41,128 nt of DNA from Candidatus Roizmanbacteria bacterium RIFCSPHIGHO2_02_FULL_37_13b. GTDB taxonomy: Bacteria; Patescibacteriota; Microgenomatia; UBA1406; HO2-37-13b. This document shows positions 15,131 to 22,586 of the stretch, in pieces. Where the stretch lies: the NCBI GenBank assembly GCA_001789395.1, contig MFZK01000010.1, positions 36,628 to 77,755 of the forward strand, written 5' to 3'. The position numbers were made by a program, and so were the translations under genes. The notes beneath the pieces are model-generated. The model had not been told where the DNA came from. It did not search any database and saw nothing but the letters and a program-made list of their open reading frames with translations. The stretch's first letter is position 1; every line of letters starts with the position of its first letter.

Positions 15131-15817
15131 TTATTTGAATTTAAATGTTGAGATTATTTGATTAAATTCATTAAGATAATTCATATCCAATAAATCTGCA
15201 TTTATATATACATTATTTACCTTTACTATAATGGTGATTACTTTATCTCCTTTTTCGACTCCTGGACTATCTTGAATAATATCAACATTGTATTTGGTCC
15301 CAGTTACTCCCCCAACAACAATGGATTCCGTTGTCACAGTTTGATATTCATTTGTTTTTATATCTGGCGGAGCATCTCGATAATCAATAGTAAACGTTAG
15401 AAATTTACCACCACCAAACCCACCTTGAATTTTTTTGACATCATCTATTTTTTCCTGAGGAGCTACCATTAAAGCATGTGATGGAAGTTGACCAACAATA
15501 TGTGTATCCCAGGTCGGTGGATATCTGAAACTAAAGATTTCATTACTGTATGTTTTCCAGTTTGAATATGGATCTGTTGTAGGACTTACCCTTGTTTGAC
15601 CATCGTTCGAAAATGGCACCGTTGTTACAATAGCTTCCTCTTTATTTTGTGCATTATTTTGATCATTTTTTTGCTGAAAGAAGACGAATGTAACTAGCGA
15701 TACTAAAGCAAATATCATCAAAAAAAATCCATATTTATAATAATTCATATGTTGTGAGGATTTAGAAATTACCGTATTTTGGTTTTGTATTTGATTGAGA
15801 ATATTATTCTCTTCCAT
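15131..15817 (-). CDS. Membrane-anchored PsbP-like domain protein
   Basis: The 228-residue protein has a cytoplasmic N-terminus, a TM helix near residues 27-48, a Thr/Ser/Pro linker, and an extracytoplasmic domain beginning WKTYSNEIFSFRYPPTWDTHIV, the usual opening of PsbP-like domains in CPR proteins. The domain alternates beta strands and ends in YLNEFNQIISTFKFK. No catalytic residues are recognisable. Its neighbour at 16064-16837 has the same architecture, so the two are probably paralogs. Function unknown; a ligand-binding or wall-associated role is possible. Confidence 0.62.
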   Translation of the reverse strand: MEENNILNQIQNQNTVISKSSQHMNYYKYGFFLMIFALVSLVTFVFFQQKNDQNNAQNKEEAIVTTVPFSNDGQTRVSPTTDPYSNWKTYSNEIFSFRYPPTWDTHIVGQLPSHALMVAPQEKIDDVKKIQGGFGGGKFLTFTIDYRDAPPDIKTNEYQTVTTESIVVGGVTGTKYNVDIIQDSPGVEKGDKVITIIVKVNNVYINADLLDMNYLNEFNQIISTFKFK

Positions 15818-16063
15818 ATCTTTATTTTTAGTTAAATTTTATCGTATTTATAATATTATCAAACTCTTTCATATACATTACTATTCAATTTATAATCTTT
15901 TAGTAATTTTATCGAATAGTCTCCATAGGAGATTGTTTGCCATTCTAAATGAGTATTCTATTAAGGAGAGTAACTCTAGTTTAGAGTGTTAGGATAATCT
16001 AATCTACTATAACAACAACAGGCGTTAATACCACATTATTCAGTTTAATACTTTCTCAAACTT

Positions 16064-16837
16064 CTATAAGAAGGTAATATTATTTAGAATTTCATCTATG
16101 TCACCTTTGGCCTCTGTGTCGTTGTGCCATGTAATATTCAATCCAGGATTTCCATAAACCATAGTACAAGAAGCATAGTGCTTTGAACCATCTTGAGTTA
16201 TTATGTTTTCAATATATCCTGCCTTATGACCCCCAACCAATATTTCTTTTGTTTTGACTGTAGTTCCGGGATTTAGTAACCAAGAACAGTAAGCTTTAGC
16301 TTGACCTACTAAATCTGCATCTTTCATATCAAAAAAAATCGCTTCTAAATTTATCAAAGGAAAGGTAGTATTATTCATTGTTGTTTTTGAAATTTGGAAA
16401 CCAACACCCGGTCCCGGGCCATCGCCCGAAGGTGTTATTCGATTTTTATATACACTATTTGGAATTTGCCAACTACTAGGAAAAACTATCTTAAAACCTG
16501 CTATTTCATTAATATAAGTTCTAGTTTGAACCTCTTTATCCAGAGAAGATACAGGAGGATTACTAATTTCTACCTTTTGAGTAGGTTCTGATTCTGTAAA
16601 GACTGGCGTTGGTGTTAAGGTTGATTCAACCACATAGGTAGGATTTACAGCTGAAGAAGTACTTTTCCTGAATTGCTTCGTTCCCATATAATAAGCAATA
16701 ATTCCAACAACTATAAGAAGTAAGATAACTCCAATAATTAATACTGCAGATGATTTGTGTTTTGGTGGAACTGGATAAACCAGTGGAATATTTAGAGAAG
16801 GCGGTTGACGAACCGGTTGTTGATTCTGCGGATCCAT
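16064..16837 (-). CDS. Membrane-anchored PsbP-like domain protein, paralog of neighbour
   Basis: The 257-residue protein has a Pro/Gln-rich cytoplasmic N-terminus, a TM helix near residues 30-50, a Thr/Pro linker, and a C-terminal domain opening TYINEIAGFKIVFPSSWQIP, again the PsbP-like pattern. It continues with GPGPGVGFQISK, VGGHKAGYIENI and ends in DIDEILNNITFL. It differs from the neighbour in carrying two cysteines in the domain (AYCSWLL and YASCTMV) that could form a disulfide. TATACT at 16849-16844 sits 6 nt before the ATG, so this gene has its own leaderless-type promoter. Confidence 0.62.
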   Translation of the reverse strand: MDPQNQQPVRQPPSLNIPLVYPVPPKHKSSAVLIIGVILLLIVVGIIAYYMGTKQFRKSTSSAVNPTYVVESTLTPTPVFTESEPTQKVEISNPPVSSLDKEVQTRTYINEIAGFKIVFPSSWQIPNSVYKNRITPSGDGPGPGVGFQISKTTMNNTTFPLINLEAIFFDMKDADLVGQAKAYCSWLLNPGTTVKTKEILVGGHKAGYIENIITQDGSKHYASCTMVYGNPGLNITWHNDTEAKGDIDEILNNITFL

Positions 16838-16843
16838 AAAATA

Positions 16844-16849
16844 AGTATA
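16844..16849 (-). promoter_or_regulatory. -10 element TATACT, 6 nt before ATG
   Basis: On the minus strand TATACT (16849-16844) ends 6 nt before the ATG at 16837, the same spacing as at ten other genes in the window. Confidence 0.5.
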
Positions 16850-16915
16850 TCAAAAGAATGTTTGAATGATTTTAAGACGAAACCTGATAGTAAAAGGTTC
16901 TAATATCCTTGGCCA

Positions 16916-16934
16916 GCCCCGATTTAATCGGGGC
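16916..16934. repeat. 19-nt GC-rich inverted repeat upstream of small membrane protein
   Basis: GCCCCGATTTAATCGGGGC forms a hairpin with 9-bp arms. It lies between the minus-strand PsbP-like gene and the plus-strand gene at 16965, 19 nt before the latter's -10 box. It may be a terminator, an operator, or a copy of a dispersed palindrome. Confidence 0.5.
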
Positions 16935-16952
16935 CAGGGGGAGCAAAATTGA

Positions 16953-16958
16953 TATAAT
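16953..16958 (+). promoter_or_regulatory. -10 element TATAAT, 6 nt before ATG
   Basis: TATAAT ends 6 nt before the ATG at 16965 and no Shine-Dalgarno sequence is present. Confidence 0.5.
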
Positions 16959-16964
16959 CAACAT

Positions 16965-17273
16965 ATGTCTAAGAATCCTATTATTAATGCCCTTAGCGCT
17001 TCGGCATATATCATCCTAATTGTCACTGTTATGACTTTCGTGATCCAACCTCTAAAAAACAAGCCTGATACTATTTTTGCTCCAATTACATTTTTATCAT
17101 TACTCACCCTTTCCGTTGCGGTAATGGCATATCTATTTTTTTATCAACCACTTCAGCTTTTTATTGAAGGGAAGAAAAAAGAAGCGGTAAATCTATTTGT
17201 TAAAACTGTCGGTATCTTCGCAGCTCTCACAGTTGTGATTTTGATTCTACTTTTTTCAGGAATTCCCAAGTAG
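16965..17273 (+). CDS. Three-TM small membrane protein, unknown function
   Basis: The 102-residue protein has three hydrophobic helices (about residues 10-27, 38-58 and 79-98). A charged loop, IEGKKKEAVNLF, links helices two and three. I recognise no family. The second half of the gene and its 3' flank (17164-17316) recur about 3.2 kb downstream as a diverged, 5'-truncated copy at 20388-20542, so the locus has taken part in a duplication or recombination. Transcription is probably leaderless. Confidence 0.6.
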   Translation: MSKNPIINALSASAYIILIVTVMTFVIQPLKNKPDTIFAPITFLSLLTLSVAVMAYLFFYQPLQLFIEGKKKEAVNLFVKTVGIFAALTVVILILLFSGIPK

Positions 17274-17316
17274 TTATAGAAAAATAGGGTCTAACTTCCT
17301 CTACCGCTCGGAGCAC
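17164..17316 (+). repeat. Direct repeat, copy 1
   Basis: This copy covers the 3' half of the small membrane gene and 43 nt beyond its stop. Copy 2 lies at 20388-20542. The coding part has diverged at many positions, while the 21 nt at 17296-17316, ending in CTACCGCTCGGAGCAC, match copy 2 exactly. Confidence 0.85.
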
Positions 17317-17343
17317 AATGCACGAAACTAGAACATTCTTTGA

Positions 17344-17349
17344 TATACT
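17344..17349 (+). promoter_or_regulatory. -10 element TATACT, 6 nt before GTG start
   Basis: TATACT ends 6 nt before the GTG at 17356. An ATG two bases earlier is followed at once by a stop, which supports the GTG. Confidence 0.45.
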
Positions 17350-17355
17350 TCAGAT

Positions 17356-17643
17356 GTGAAGAATTTATTGAGCAAGACAAGTGCTTGGCTTCCGCTAGCC
17401 ATGTCAGCTACTGCATTGATATTTACCCTTGTTTGGTTGGCGGTTTTTGGAGTTGTGCGTAGCGAGGATGAGGGAACAGCCGCCCACATTTTTCAACTAC
17501 TCATGGGTGGTCAGTTGCCAATTATTGCCTTCTTCGCAATCAAGTGGTTACCACAAAAGCCGAAGCAAGCATTGGGAATATTGGCACTGCAATTCATTGC
17601 CGGAGTTGTTGCCTTTGCCCCAGTTTATTTTCTTGAGCTGTAG
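17356..17643 (+). CDS. Three-TM small membrane protein, unknown function
   Basis: The 95-residue protein begins with GTG (MKNLLSKTSAWLPLAMSATAL) and has three hydrophobic helices, with the charged loops VRSEDEGTAAH and KWLPQKPKQA between them. The pattern of small acidic loop then lysine/proline loop recurs in uncharacterised small membrane proteins, but no function is known to me. It follows the other small membrane gene by 82 nt. Confidence 0.6.
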   Translation: MKNLLSKTSAWLPLAMSATALIFTLVWLAVFGVVRSEDEGTAAHIFQLLMGGQLPIIAFFAIKWLPQKPKQALGILALQFIAGVVAFAPVYFLEL

Positions 17644-17786
17644 TATTCCCAACCACGAGGGTTGAAAAACTAGCGGAGTGAAATGGAGCGGAAATTATTT
17701 TACAGAGTCCTCTTTCAATCCAAATCACACTTTTTGATGATTATAATCCGTTGAATTTTACTGATTGTCTTTATTAATCTATAACG

Positions 17787-18128
17787 GTGATATATAAGAT
17801 TAGTTTTTTTACACATCCAAACAATATTTCGCCAATCCAGGAATTTCTTGATTCATGTCAACCTAAATTGAGAACGAAGATTTTACGGCAATTTAAATAC
17901 ATTAGGGAATTTGGTTTAACTTCAGCAATTCCAAATCTGAAGAAAATAATCAAGACTCACTTTTGGGAGTTGAGAATATTAGGTAAAGATAATATTCGTA
18001 TTATCTGTGTAACTGCAAAAAACGCAGATATTATGGTTCTTCATATTTTTAGAAAGAAGACTCAAAAGACTCCAATAAAGGAAATCAATATTGCAAATAA
18101 TCGATATAAAATAACCCTTGACAACTGA
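17787..18128 (+). CDS. higB: RelE/HigB-like toxin (Gp49 family)
   Basis: The 113-residue protein begins with GTG and has the HigB/Gp49-like pattern: YKISFFTHPNNISPIQEFLD, LRTKILRQFKYIREFG, a basic segment LKKIIKTHFWELRI and IRIICVTAKNADIMVLHIFRKKTQKTP. This family consists of ribosome-dependent mRNA interferases. The toxin-first order and the XRE antitoxin 26 nt later are typical of higBA loci. A TAATCT 6 nt before the GTG may be the promoter. Confidence 0.85.
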   Translation: MIYKISFFTHPNNISPIQEFLDSCQPKLRTKILRQFKYIREFGLTSAIPNLKKIIKTHFWELRILGKDNIRIICVTAKNADIMVLHIFRKKTQKTPIKEINIANNRYKITLDN

Positions 18129-18154
18129 TATCTAAAAAGATATCATAGTCGCAT

Positions 18155-18433
18155 ATGAAACACTTAGATTTTAATCAATATTTAGAACAACAATTAAAGG
18201 ATCCGAGATTTAAAAAAGAATGGGAGAAAAGCGAACCGGCATATCAGGTTACCCGGGAATTAATTAAAGCCCGAATTGAAAAGCAATTTTCTCAAAGACA
18301 ACTGGCAAAAGCAGCAGGAACAACTCAAACAGTTATTTCACGGATTGAGAATATGACTGTTAGTCCGTCTGTTGGTTTACTTTCACGCTTGGCTACGTCA
18401 CTCGGTAAAAAATTAGTAATCCAGTTTAGTTAA
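18155..18433 (+). CDS. higA: HigA-like XRE antitoxin
   Basis: The 92-residue protein has a helical N-terminus that probably wraps the toxin and a helix-turn-helix at about residues 46-75: FSQRQLAKAAGTTQTVISRIEN. A dimerisation tail, LLSRLATSLGKKLVIQF, follows. It would neutralise the toxin encoded just upstream and repress the operon. A TATCAT at 18141-18146 lies 8 nt before its ATG and could provide separate antitoxin transcription, which is common in toxin-first loci. Confidence 0.88.
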   Translation: MKHLDFNQYLEQQLKDPRFKKEWEKSEPAYQVTRELIKARIEKQFSQRQLAKAAGTTQTVISRIENMTVSPSVGLLSRLATSLGKKLVIQFS

Positions 18434-18536
18434 TTTTCTTTAGCACCCCTGGAGTGAGTTGGGCTGGCGCGATGCATTTTAATCTCTCCAAATTGATATA
18501 ATTGGAAATATTATTCAATTTTAATTCTAAAACTTT

Positions 18537-19148
18537 ATGAGCAAATTATATTTTGACATTGAAACGTTGCCGGCGGGGAGTGAGATGAGAGATATCTTAA
18601 AACAATTTCATGAATCTCGCAGTGAAGACGGAAAAGAAAAAAAATCGTTCGAGGAATATTTAGAATCAACTAATTTCGACGGCACCTTTGGCAGGCTTGC
18701 CTGCATCGGTTATGCGGTAGATGACGGAAAACCGGAAGTATTATATGGCGATGAAAAAGAAATGTTACAACGATTTTGGGAAATTGCCAAAGACATTAAT
18801 TTATTTATTGGATTTAATTTAATGGATTTTGATTTTAAATTTGTCTACCAAAGGTCAATGCTATTAGGGGTTAAGCCGAGCCGCGATTTATCATTCCGGC
18901 GCTACTGTAACACTCCAATTTATGATGTCATGTATGAATGGAATAAGTGGGGTATGCAAAATAAACCGAGCTTAGATAAATTAGCCAAAGCATTCGGTTT
19001 TCCTAGTTCAAAGGGTGGAGATATCGAAGGCAAAAACGTTGCTAAAGCGTTTGAAGAAGGAAGGATTTCTGAAATCTGCGAATATTGTAAAAAAGATGTT
19101 GAGCTCACAAGAAAAATCTATAAACGGATGATTTTTGAAGTGAACTAA
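18537..19148 (+). CDS. Predicted 3'-5' exonuclease (DnaQ/PolB-like RNase H fold)
   Basis: The 203-residue protein has the three exonuclease motifs: ExoI YFDIETLP (D6, E8), ExoII GFNLMDFDFKFVYQRS near 102, and ExoIII EYCKKDVELTRKIY near 182. The YCxxDVxLT form and the overall length match the PolB-like predicted 3'-5' exonucleases (PF10108). It should remove 3' nucleotides from DNA or RNA. It stands between the toxin-antitoxin pair and the interrupted DUF362 gene, with no obvious functional link to either. Confidence 0.83.
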   Translation: MSKLYFDIETLPAGSEMRDILKQFHESRSEDGKEKKSFEEYLESTNFDGTFGRLACIGYAVDDGKPEVLYGDEKEMLQRFWEIAKDINLFIGFNLMDFDFKFVYQRSMLLGVKPSRDLSFRRYCNTPIYDVMYEWNKWGMQNKPSLDKLAKAFGFPSSKGGDIEGKNVAKAFEEGRISEICEYCKKDVELTRKIYKRMIFEVN

Positions 19149-19190
19149 TAATTGGATAACCGCAGGGTTTAATGTATGTAAAATTTCTGC

Positions 19191-19196
19191 TAATAT
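19191..19196 (+). promoter_or_regulatory. -10-like TAATAT, 6 nt before ATG
   Basis: TAATAT ends 6 nt before the DUF362 ATG at 19203. The surroundings are very AT-rich, so this single match is weaker than the others. Confidence 0.35.
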
Positions 19197-19202
19197 ATAT
19201 TA

Positions 19203-20342
19203 ATGTCTGGAGAACCGGGTGCGGCTGAACAACCAAAAGGTGTCGATGCCTTAACACTCCATCCTGATGTATATGCAAGTCGTGGTTTGGGCAGAGTCGG
19301 AAACCTGACCGCTGTGCTTGATGCTCACCAAAAAAGCAATGCCGAGTTTTGGCTTGGTCTTCAAGACAAATCCGTTCTGGTACGGCCGAATATCGTAGAT
19401 CCTGAATTTCCTCAGGGTTGCAGCCATCCTGATGCCTTAAAAAGCCTTTTGGAAAAATTAATAACTTCAGGCGTATCCAAAATTGATATCGGTGATCTTT
19501 CTTCTGCTGATTATTATGGCACTCACCGGCAAACAAAACCTCAAGACATTTATAAAGGTATTGTGGATGGTTTATCACAAAGATATCCTCAGGTAGAAAT
19601 CGCACTTAAAGATTTGCGCGAGTTGAACCAAATCCCCCTTACCGGAGAATTATCGGTCATCGATACGTCATCTTATACTGCTTTGGTGAATCTAGCTCTT
19701 CCAAAAGAACATGGTTAGTATTATTTTAGCGGCGGAGCAAAGCATCTGATGGGTTTAGTCGATCCTTCAAAGCGAAGAGACTATTTTCATCCGGACTTAC
19801 CCGAAGGTGCCCAGCTTCGTGTCCATAATGATCCGGTCAAATCTCAACAAATCAGGGGCACTATCACTGAAACTGATCCTGCTCGAGCAAATATTGAATA
19901 CAATGCTAAGTTAAGTGCGGCTGCCGAATCGGAAGTTGATTCGCTGATCATGAGAAGAATGGCTACATTTATTCAGGCAACAGTAAATCATTTTGCACGA
20001 AAAGGCCAAGCTGTGTTAACAGTCGTTGATGGTTATGAAACCCTGACAGGTCACGAACATCATGGTGTTTTAAAAAAAACTGATTTTGCAGCTATTGGTT
20101 TAAATCCGGTAGCTGTTGATATTTCAGTAGCTCGACACCTCGGTCTATTAAACCAAACAGGCTATCTAACTAATTTAGCTCATTTGGTGCGACCGGAAAT
20201 GCAAGCCGGTGATTTACCTGAAGCGCCTTCACGTAGACTCAAACGTGTAGCCACGGATATCCAAATTTATGATGATAAAAGCTACGGGTTCGGACTTGGA
20301 GTTGTTCCTGATGAAACACCGTCACGATGGGAAGCTTTTTAA
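19203..20342 (+). pseudogene. DUF362-family protein interrupted by one in-frame TAG
   Basis: Two ORFs in the same frame (19203-19718 and 19749-20342) form one DUF362-like protein of about 379 residues. The first part has VLVRPNIVDPEFPQGCSHPDAL and IDIGDLSSADYYG and ends NLALPKEHG. After TAG (19716-19718) the frame continues YYFSGGAKHLMGLVDPSKRR, the normal core following the HG motif. Nothing is missing except the residue at the stop. It may be a nonsense mutation, a read-through site or a sequencing error. TAG ends several other genes here, so it is a real stop codon. Reinitiation at ATG 19749 could yield the C-terminal half. No ferredoxin-type cysteine cluster is visible. Confidence 0.75.
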
Positions 20343-20386
20343 ACTTCTGGTGGTCTAAATATAAAACCGCGGGAGTTTGATTCTAA

Positions 20387-20497
20387 ATTGAAGGGAAGAA
20401 AAAAGAAGCAGTAAATCTATTTGTTAAAACTGTTGGTGTCTTCGCAGCTTTTACAGCTGTGGTTTTAATGCTGCTTTTTTCAGGAGTTCTCAAGTAG
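20387..20497 (+). pseudogene. Truncated duplicate of the 16965-17273 membrane gene
   Basis: The C-terminal 36 codons of the small membrane protein are repeated with the frame intact (EGKKKEAVNLFVKTVGVFAA...LLFSGVLK, stop TAG). The first two-thirds and any start codon are missing. The direct repeat continues past the stop to 20542. Several conservative replacements show an old or recombined copy. Confidence 0.8.
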
Positions 20498-20542
20498 TTC
20501 CAGAAAAATAGGCTTTAATTTTTCCTCTACCGCTCGGAGCAC
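20388..20542 (+). repeat. Direct repeat, copy 2
   Basis: This is the partner of 17164-17316. The two copies bracket the second small membrane gene, the toxin-antitoxin pair, the exonuclease and the DUF362 gene. The last 21 nt (20522-20542) are identical between copies. Confidence 0.85.
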
Positions 20543-20572
20543 GGTTTTTAATTATTCTGTAGATTTAAATAA

Positions 20573-20612
20573 TTGCATAGATTTGCATAGATATGGTATA
20601 ATATGCACAGAT
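20573..20612 (+). promoter_or_regulatory. Phased 10-bp direct repeats overlapping a TATAAT promoter
   Basis: TTGCATAGAT occurs at 20573-20582 and again at 20583-20592. The next 10 bp contain the -10 box TATAAT (20597-20602), and ATGCACAGAT follows at 20603-20612. The copies are in exact 10-bp register, about one helical turn, so bound proteins would lie on one DNA face. A weaker match (TTCTGTAGAT) is at 20555-20564. The array sits directly before the helix-turn-helix/GHKL gene and is a likely autoregulatory operator. Confidence 0.65.
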
Positions 20613-20626
20613 TTACGAATATATAT

Positions 20627-21355
20627 ATGCAAAAACTATTATCAATCGGGCAAACCGCCAAGTTTATAGGAGTATCCATAGATACCCTAAGGCGATGGGA
20701 TTCTTCCGGTCGGTTACGTTCAATACGCAGTGGTCCGAAAGGTCACCGGTTTTATAATCGGTCAGACATCGATCATTACTTACAAAATGTTGAAGTTATC
20801 GCACGGAATTGGGCAGAATCAACTCATCCATCAATTCCAAATCCTGATATATACAGTCAGACTCGTGATGTATTTCAAGCCAGACTCGAATCATTTCAAT
20901 CGGCATTAAGTAGAATTACACCAATTAATATTGTTTCCTTAGTGACAGCGATTGCCGGTGAAATCGGTAATAACTCATTCGACCATAATTTAGGGAATTG
21001 GCCCGATATTCCCGGCGTATTATTCTCATATTCTATTCGGGACAGGAAAGTAGCACTGGCGGATCGTGGTCAAGGAATATTAACAACATTAAAGAGAGTT
21101 CGTCCAAATTTAGTAAGTTCCAGTGAAGCTATAAAGATGGCTTTTACAGAAACTATTTCCGGTAGATACCCGGAATCTAGAGGAAATGGATTGAAGTTTG
21201 TAAGATCAATTATCGTAAAAAATCCGTTTTCACTTTGCTTTCAAACCGGAAATGCACAATTATATTTAAAATATAATGATGTAGAATTAAATATTAAACA
21301 AACTGAAACCATTATAAATGGATGTTATGCAATTATAAATTTCGAGGATTTATAA
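20627..21355 (+). CDS. MerR/excisionase-type helix-turn-helix fused to a GHKL (histidine-kinase-like) ATPase domain
   Basis: From ATG 20627 the protein is 242 residues. Residues 4-52 form a winged helix-turn-helix of MerR/excisionase type (LSIGQTAKFIGVSIDTLRRW, then SGPKGHRFYNRSDIDHYL). After a linker, residues 100-240 form a GHKL ATPase: N-box GEIGNNSFDH (E112, N116), G1 box DRGQG (146-150) and G2 box GNGL (186-189). No phospho-acceptor histidine domain is visible, so it resembles an RsbW-like kinase more than a two-component sensor. Its stop overlaps the next start as TAATG. The pair suggests a partner-switch regulator that binds DNA itself. An upstream ATG at 20603 lies inside the promoter repeats and is rejected. 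Confidence 0.82.
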   Translation: MQKLLSIGQTAKFIGVSIDTLRRWDSSGRLRSIRSGPKGHRFYNRSDIDHYLQNVEVIARNWAESTHPSIPNPDIYSQTRDVFQARLESFQSALSRITPINIVSLVTAIAGEIGNNSFDHNLGNWPDIPGVLFSYSIRDRKVALADRGQGILTTLKRVRPNLVSSSEAIKMAFTETISGRYPESRGNGLKFVRSIIVKNPFSLCFQTGNAQLYLKYNDVELNIKQTETIINGCYAIINFEDL

Positions 21356-21618
21356 TGATTATTGAATTAAAAAAATTTGGGACAACTCTTGTATCCCGTC
21401 CTGCAGGAAAAGAAGCGTGGTTAGCTTTTCAGCCTGTATTAAAAGAAACGTTATTAAAGGAAGAGATTAAAGTTGATTTTGATGGAGTAGCAGTTTTAAC
21501 TCCTTCTTGGGCAGATGAATTCTTAACTCCACTTAAAAATATGTTTAAAAAAAAATTATCGTTAATAAATAGCAGTAATCCATCTGTAAAAGCAACTCTG
21601 TCGATTTTAAATCTATAG
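21355..21618 (+). CDS. STAS-like domain protein (DUF4325)
   Basis: The 87-residue protein resembles the STAS-like DUF4325 family: an N-terminal strand MIIELKKFGTTLVSRPAG, VDFDGVAVLTPSWADEFLTPL as the central strand and helix, and a final SLINSSNPSVKATLSIL. In classical STAS anti-anti-sigma factors a Ser/Thr at the start of the helix is phosphorylated by a GHKL kinase; the TPSWAD segment lies at the matching place. It overlaps the HTH-GHKL gene by one base, so equal and coupled production is likely. It is probably that protein's partner. Confidence 0.78.
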   Translation: MIIELKKFGTTLVSRPAGKEAWLAFQPVLKETLLKEEIKVDFDGVAVLTPSWADEFLTPLKNMFKKKLSLINSSNPSVKATLSILNL

Positions 21619-21792
21619 GTTTCCTACACTTGTTTAAGACTTTCGAACAATTCCTGTCAACGGCTAAAAATTCCTTTTATCCCGCAGCCTACAATCTATA
21701 ATCTATTATCTAAAATATCTATTCTCCAATCTAATGGTTTGGGCAGAAGGTACGCCGAGTCTTGAAGCCGAGTAACTCCCGGTGATGAAATT

Positions 21793-22473
21793 CTAGTTAT
21801 TCTGTAAGTTAGCTATATTAGTTAGTTTATCCCGTCTGCGTTTACGAATATGACCCAAAAGTATTAGAAACAGACCGCTCAGGTGTAAGTCTAGAAATAC
21901 TGGGAAAGGTATCGAAATAGCACAGCCCGTAGCAGCACAATGCGAATAATCAAAGTTAAGGTAATAAGGAATATGTAGAAATATTAGCGTTAATTCTGGA
22001 GTAGGGATAGTAAAACCGCCTCCACATGTACCACAGGTTGGACCTTCAAACACAAAACCTAAGAAAAGACCAAAAAAAATTAGACCTAAACCAAGAATAA
22101 AATACACATTACTCAAAGTAAATACTTTTATATTAAAATGCACATGAGATCTACTATAAAAAGTAAGAACGCTATATATAATAAGATAAGATAAAGTTAA
22201 TACAGCAAAATTGTCGCTACCGAAAATTCCTATTATTTTAACAAGAGATATTAATATAAGTACAATTGAAAAAATAAGACCAAATATTTTGCCTTTAACT
22301 AATCCATAGGAAGATAATATTGCTATTAAGGGAATAGTACCTATCATAAATAAATTATCAAGATAAAGAAAACCACCAACTGGTGAGGAGTAAGATATCA
22401 TTATTCCTCTAAATAAGAAATCAAAAATGGCAATAAAAATGCCAAACATTGCCAGAATCTTTATTTTATTCAC
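21793..22473 (-). CDS. Polytopic membrane protein, unknown function
   Basis: The 226-residue protein starts with GTG and has about six hydrophobic helices. A loop with GPTCGTCGGG and a second segment containing HCAATGCAISIP hold four cysteines, perhaps two disulfides or a metal site on one side of the membrane. It ends in a basic tail HIRKRRRDKL. I recognise no family. TATAAT at 22485-22480 lies 6 nt before the GTG, which supports this start. Confidence 0.55.
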   Translation of the reverse strand: MNKIKILAMFGIFIAIFDFLFRGIMISYSSPVGGFLYLDNLFMIGTIPLIAILSSYGLVKGKIFGLIFSIVLILISLVKIIGIFGSDNFAVLTLSYLIIYSVLTFYSRSHVHFNIKVFTLSNVYFILGLGLIFFGLFLGFVFEGPTCGTCGGGFTIPTPELTLIFLHIPYYLNFDYSHCAATGCAISIPFPVFLDLHLSGLFLILLGHIRKRRRDKLTNIANLQNN

Positions 22474-22479
22474 ATATAT

Positions 22480-22485
22480 ATTATA
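22480..22485 (-). promoter_or_regulatory. -10 element TATAAT, 6 nt before GTG start
   Basis: On the minus strand TATAAT (22485-22480) ends 6 nt before the GTG at 22473. Confidence 0.45.
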
Positions 22486-22586
22486 TATTAACGACTCAAC
22501 TTCGACGGTTTTTTGTTTATAACATGAAGTTATTATTTTATATTCAGAAAGGTGTATTTATTGCAAAATAGGTTTGCACTTCGCAG

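Noticed and set aside
13761-16946. Possible att-site pair: GGGGGAGCAAA at the tRNA-Asn 3' end and again near 16937
   Set aside because: Only 11 nt match, no integrase gene lies between, and a looser variant near 15012 suggests chance in similar context.
19105-19605. Minus-strand 166-residue ORF across the DUF362 5' half
   Set aside because: It is a shadow of the exonuclease end and the DUF362 gene; its composition (many His, Gln and Arg) is typical of an antisense frame.
19716-19718. TAG as evidence for a reassigned genetic code
   Set aside because: Other well-supported genes here end in TAG at the expected place, and no other conserved gene contains an internal TAG or TGA.
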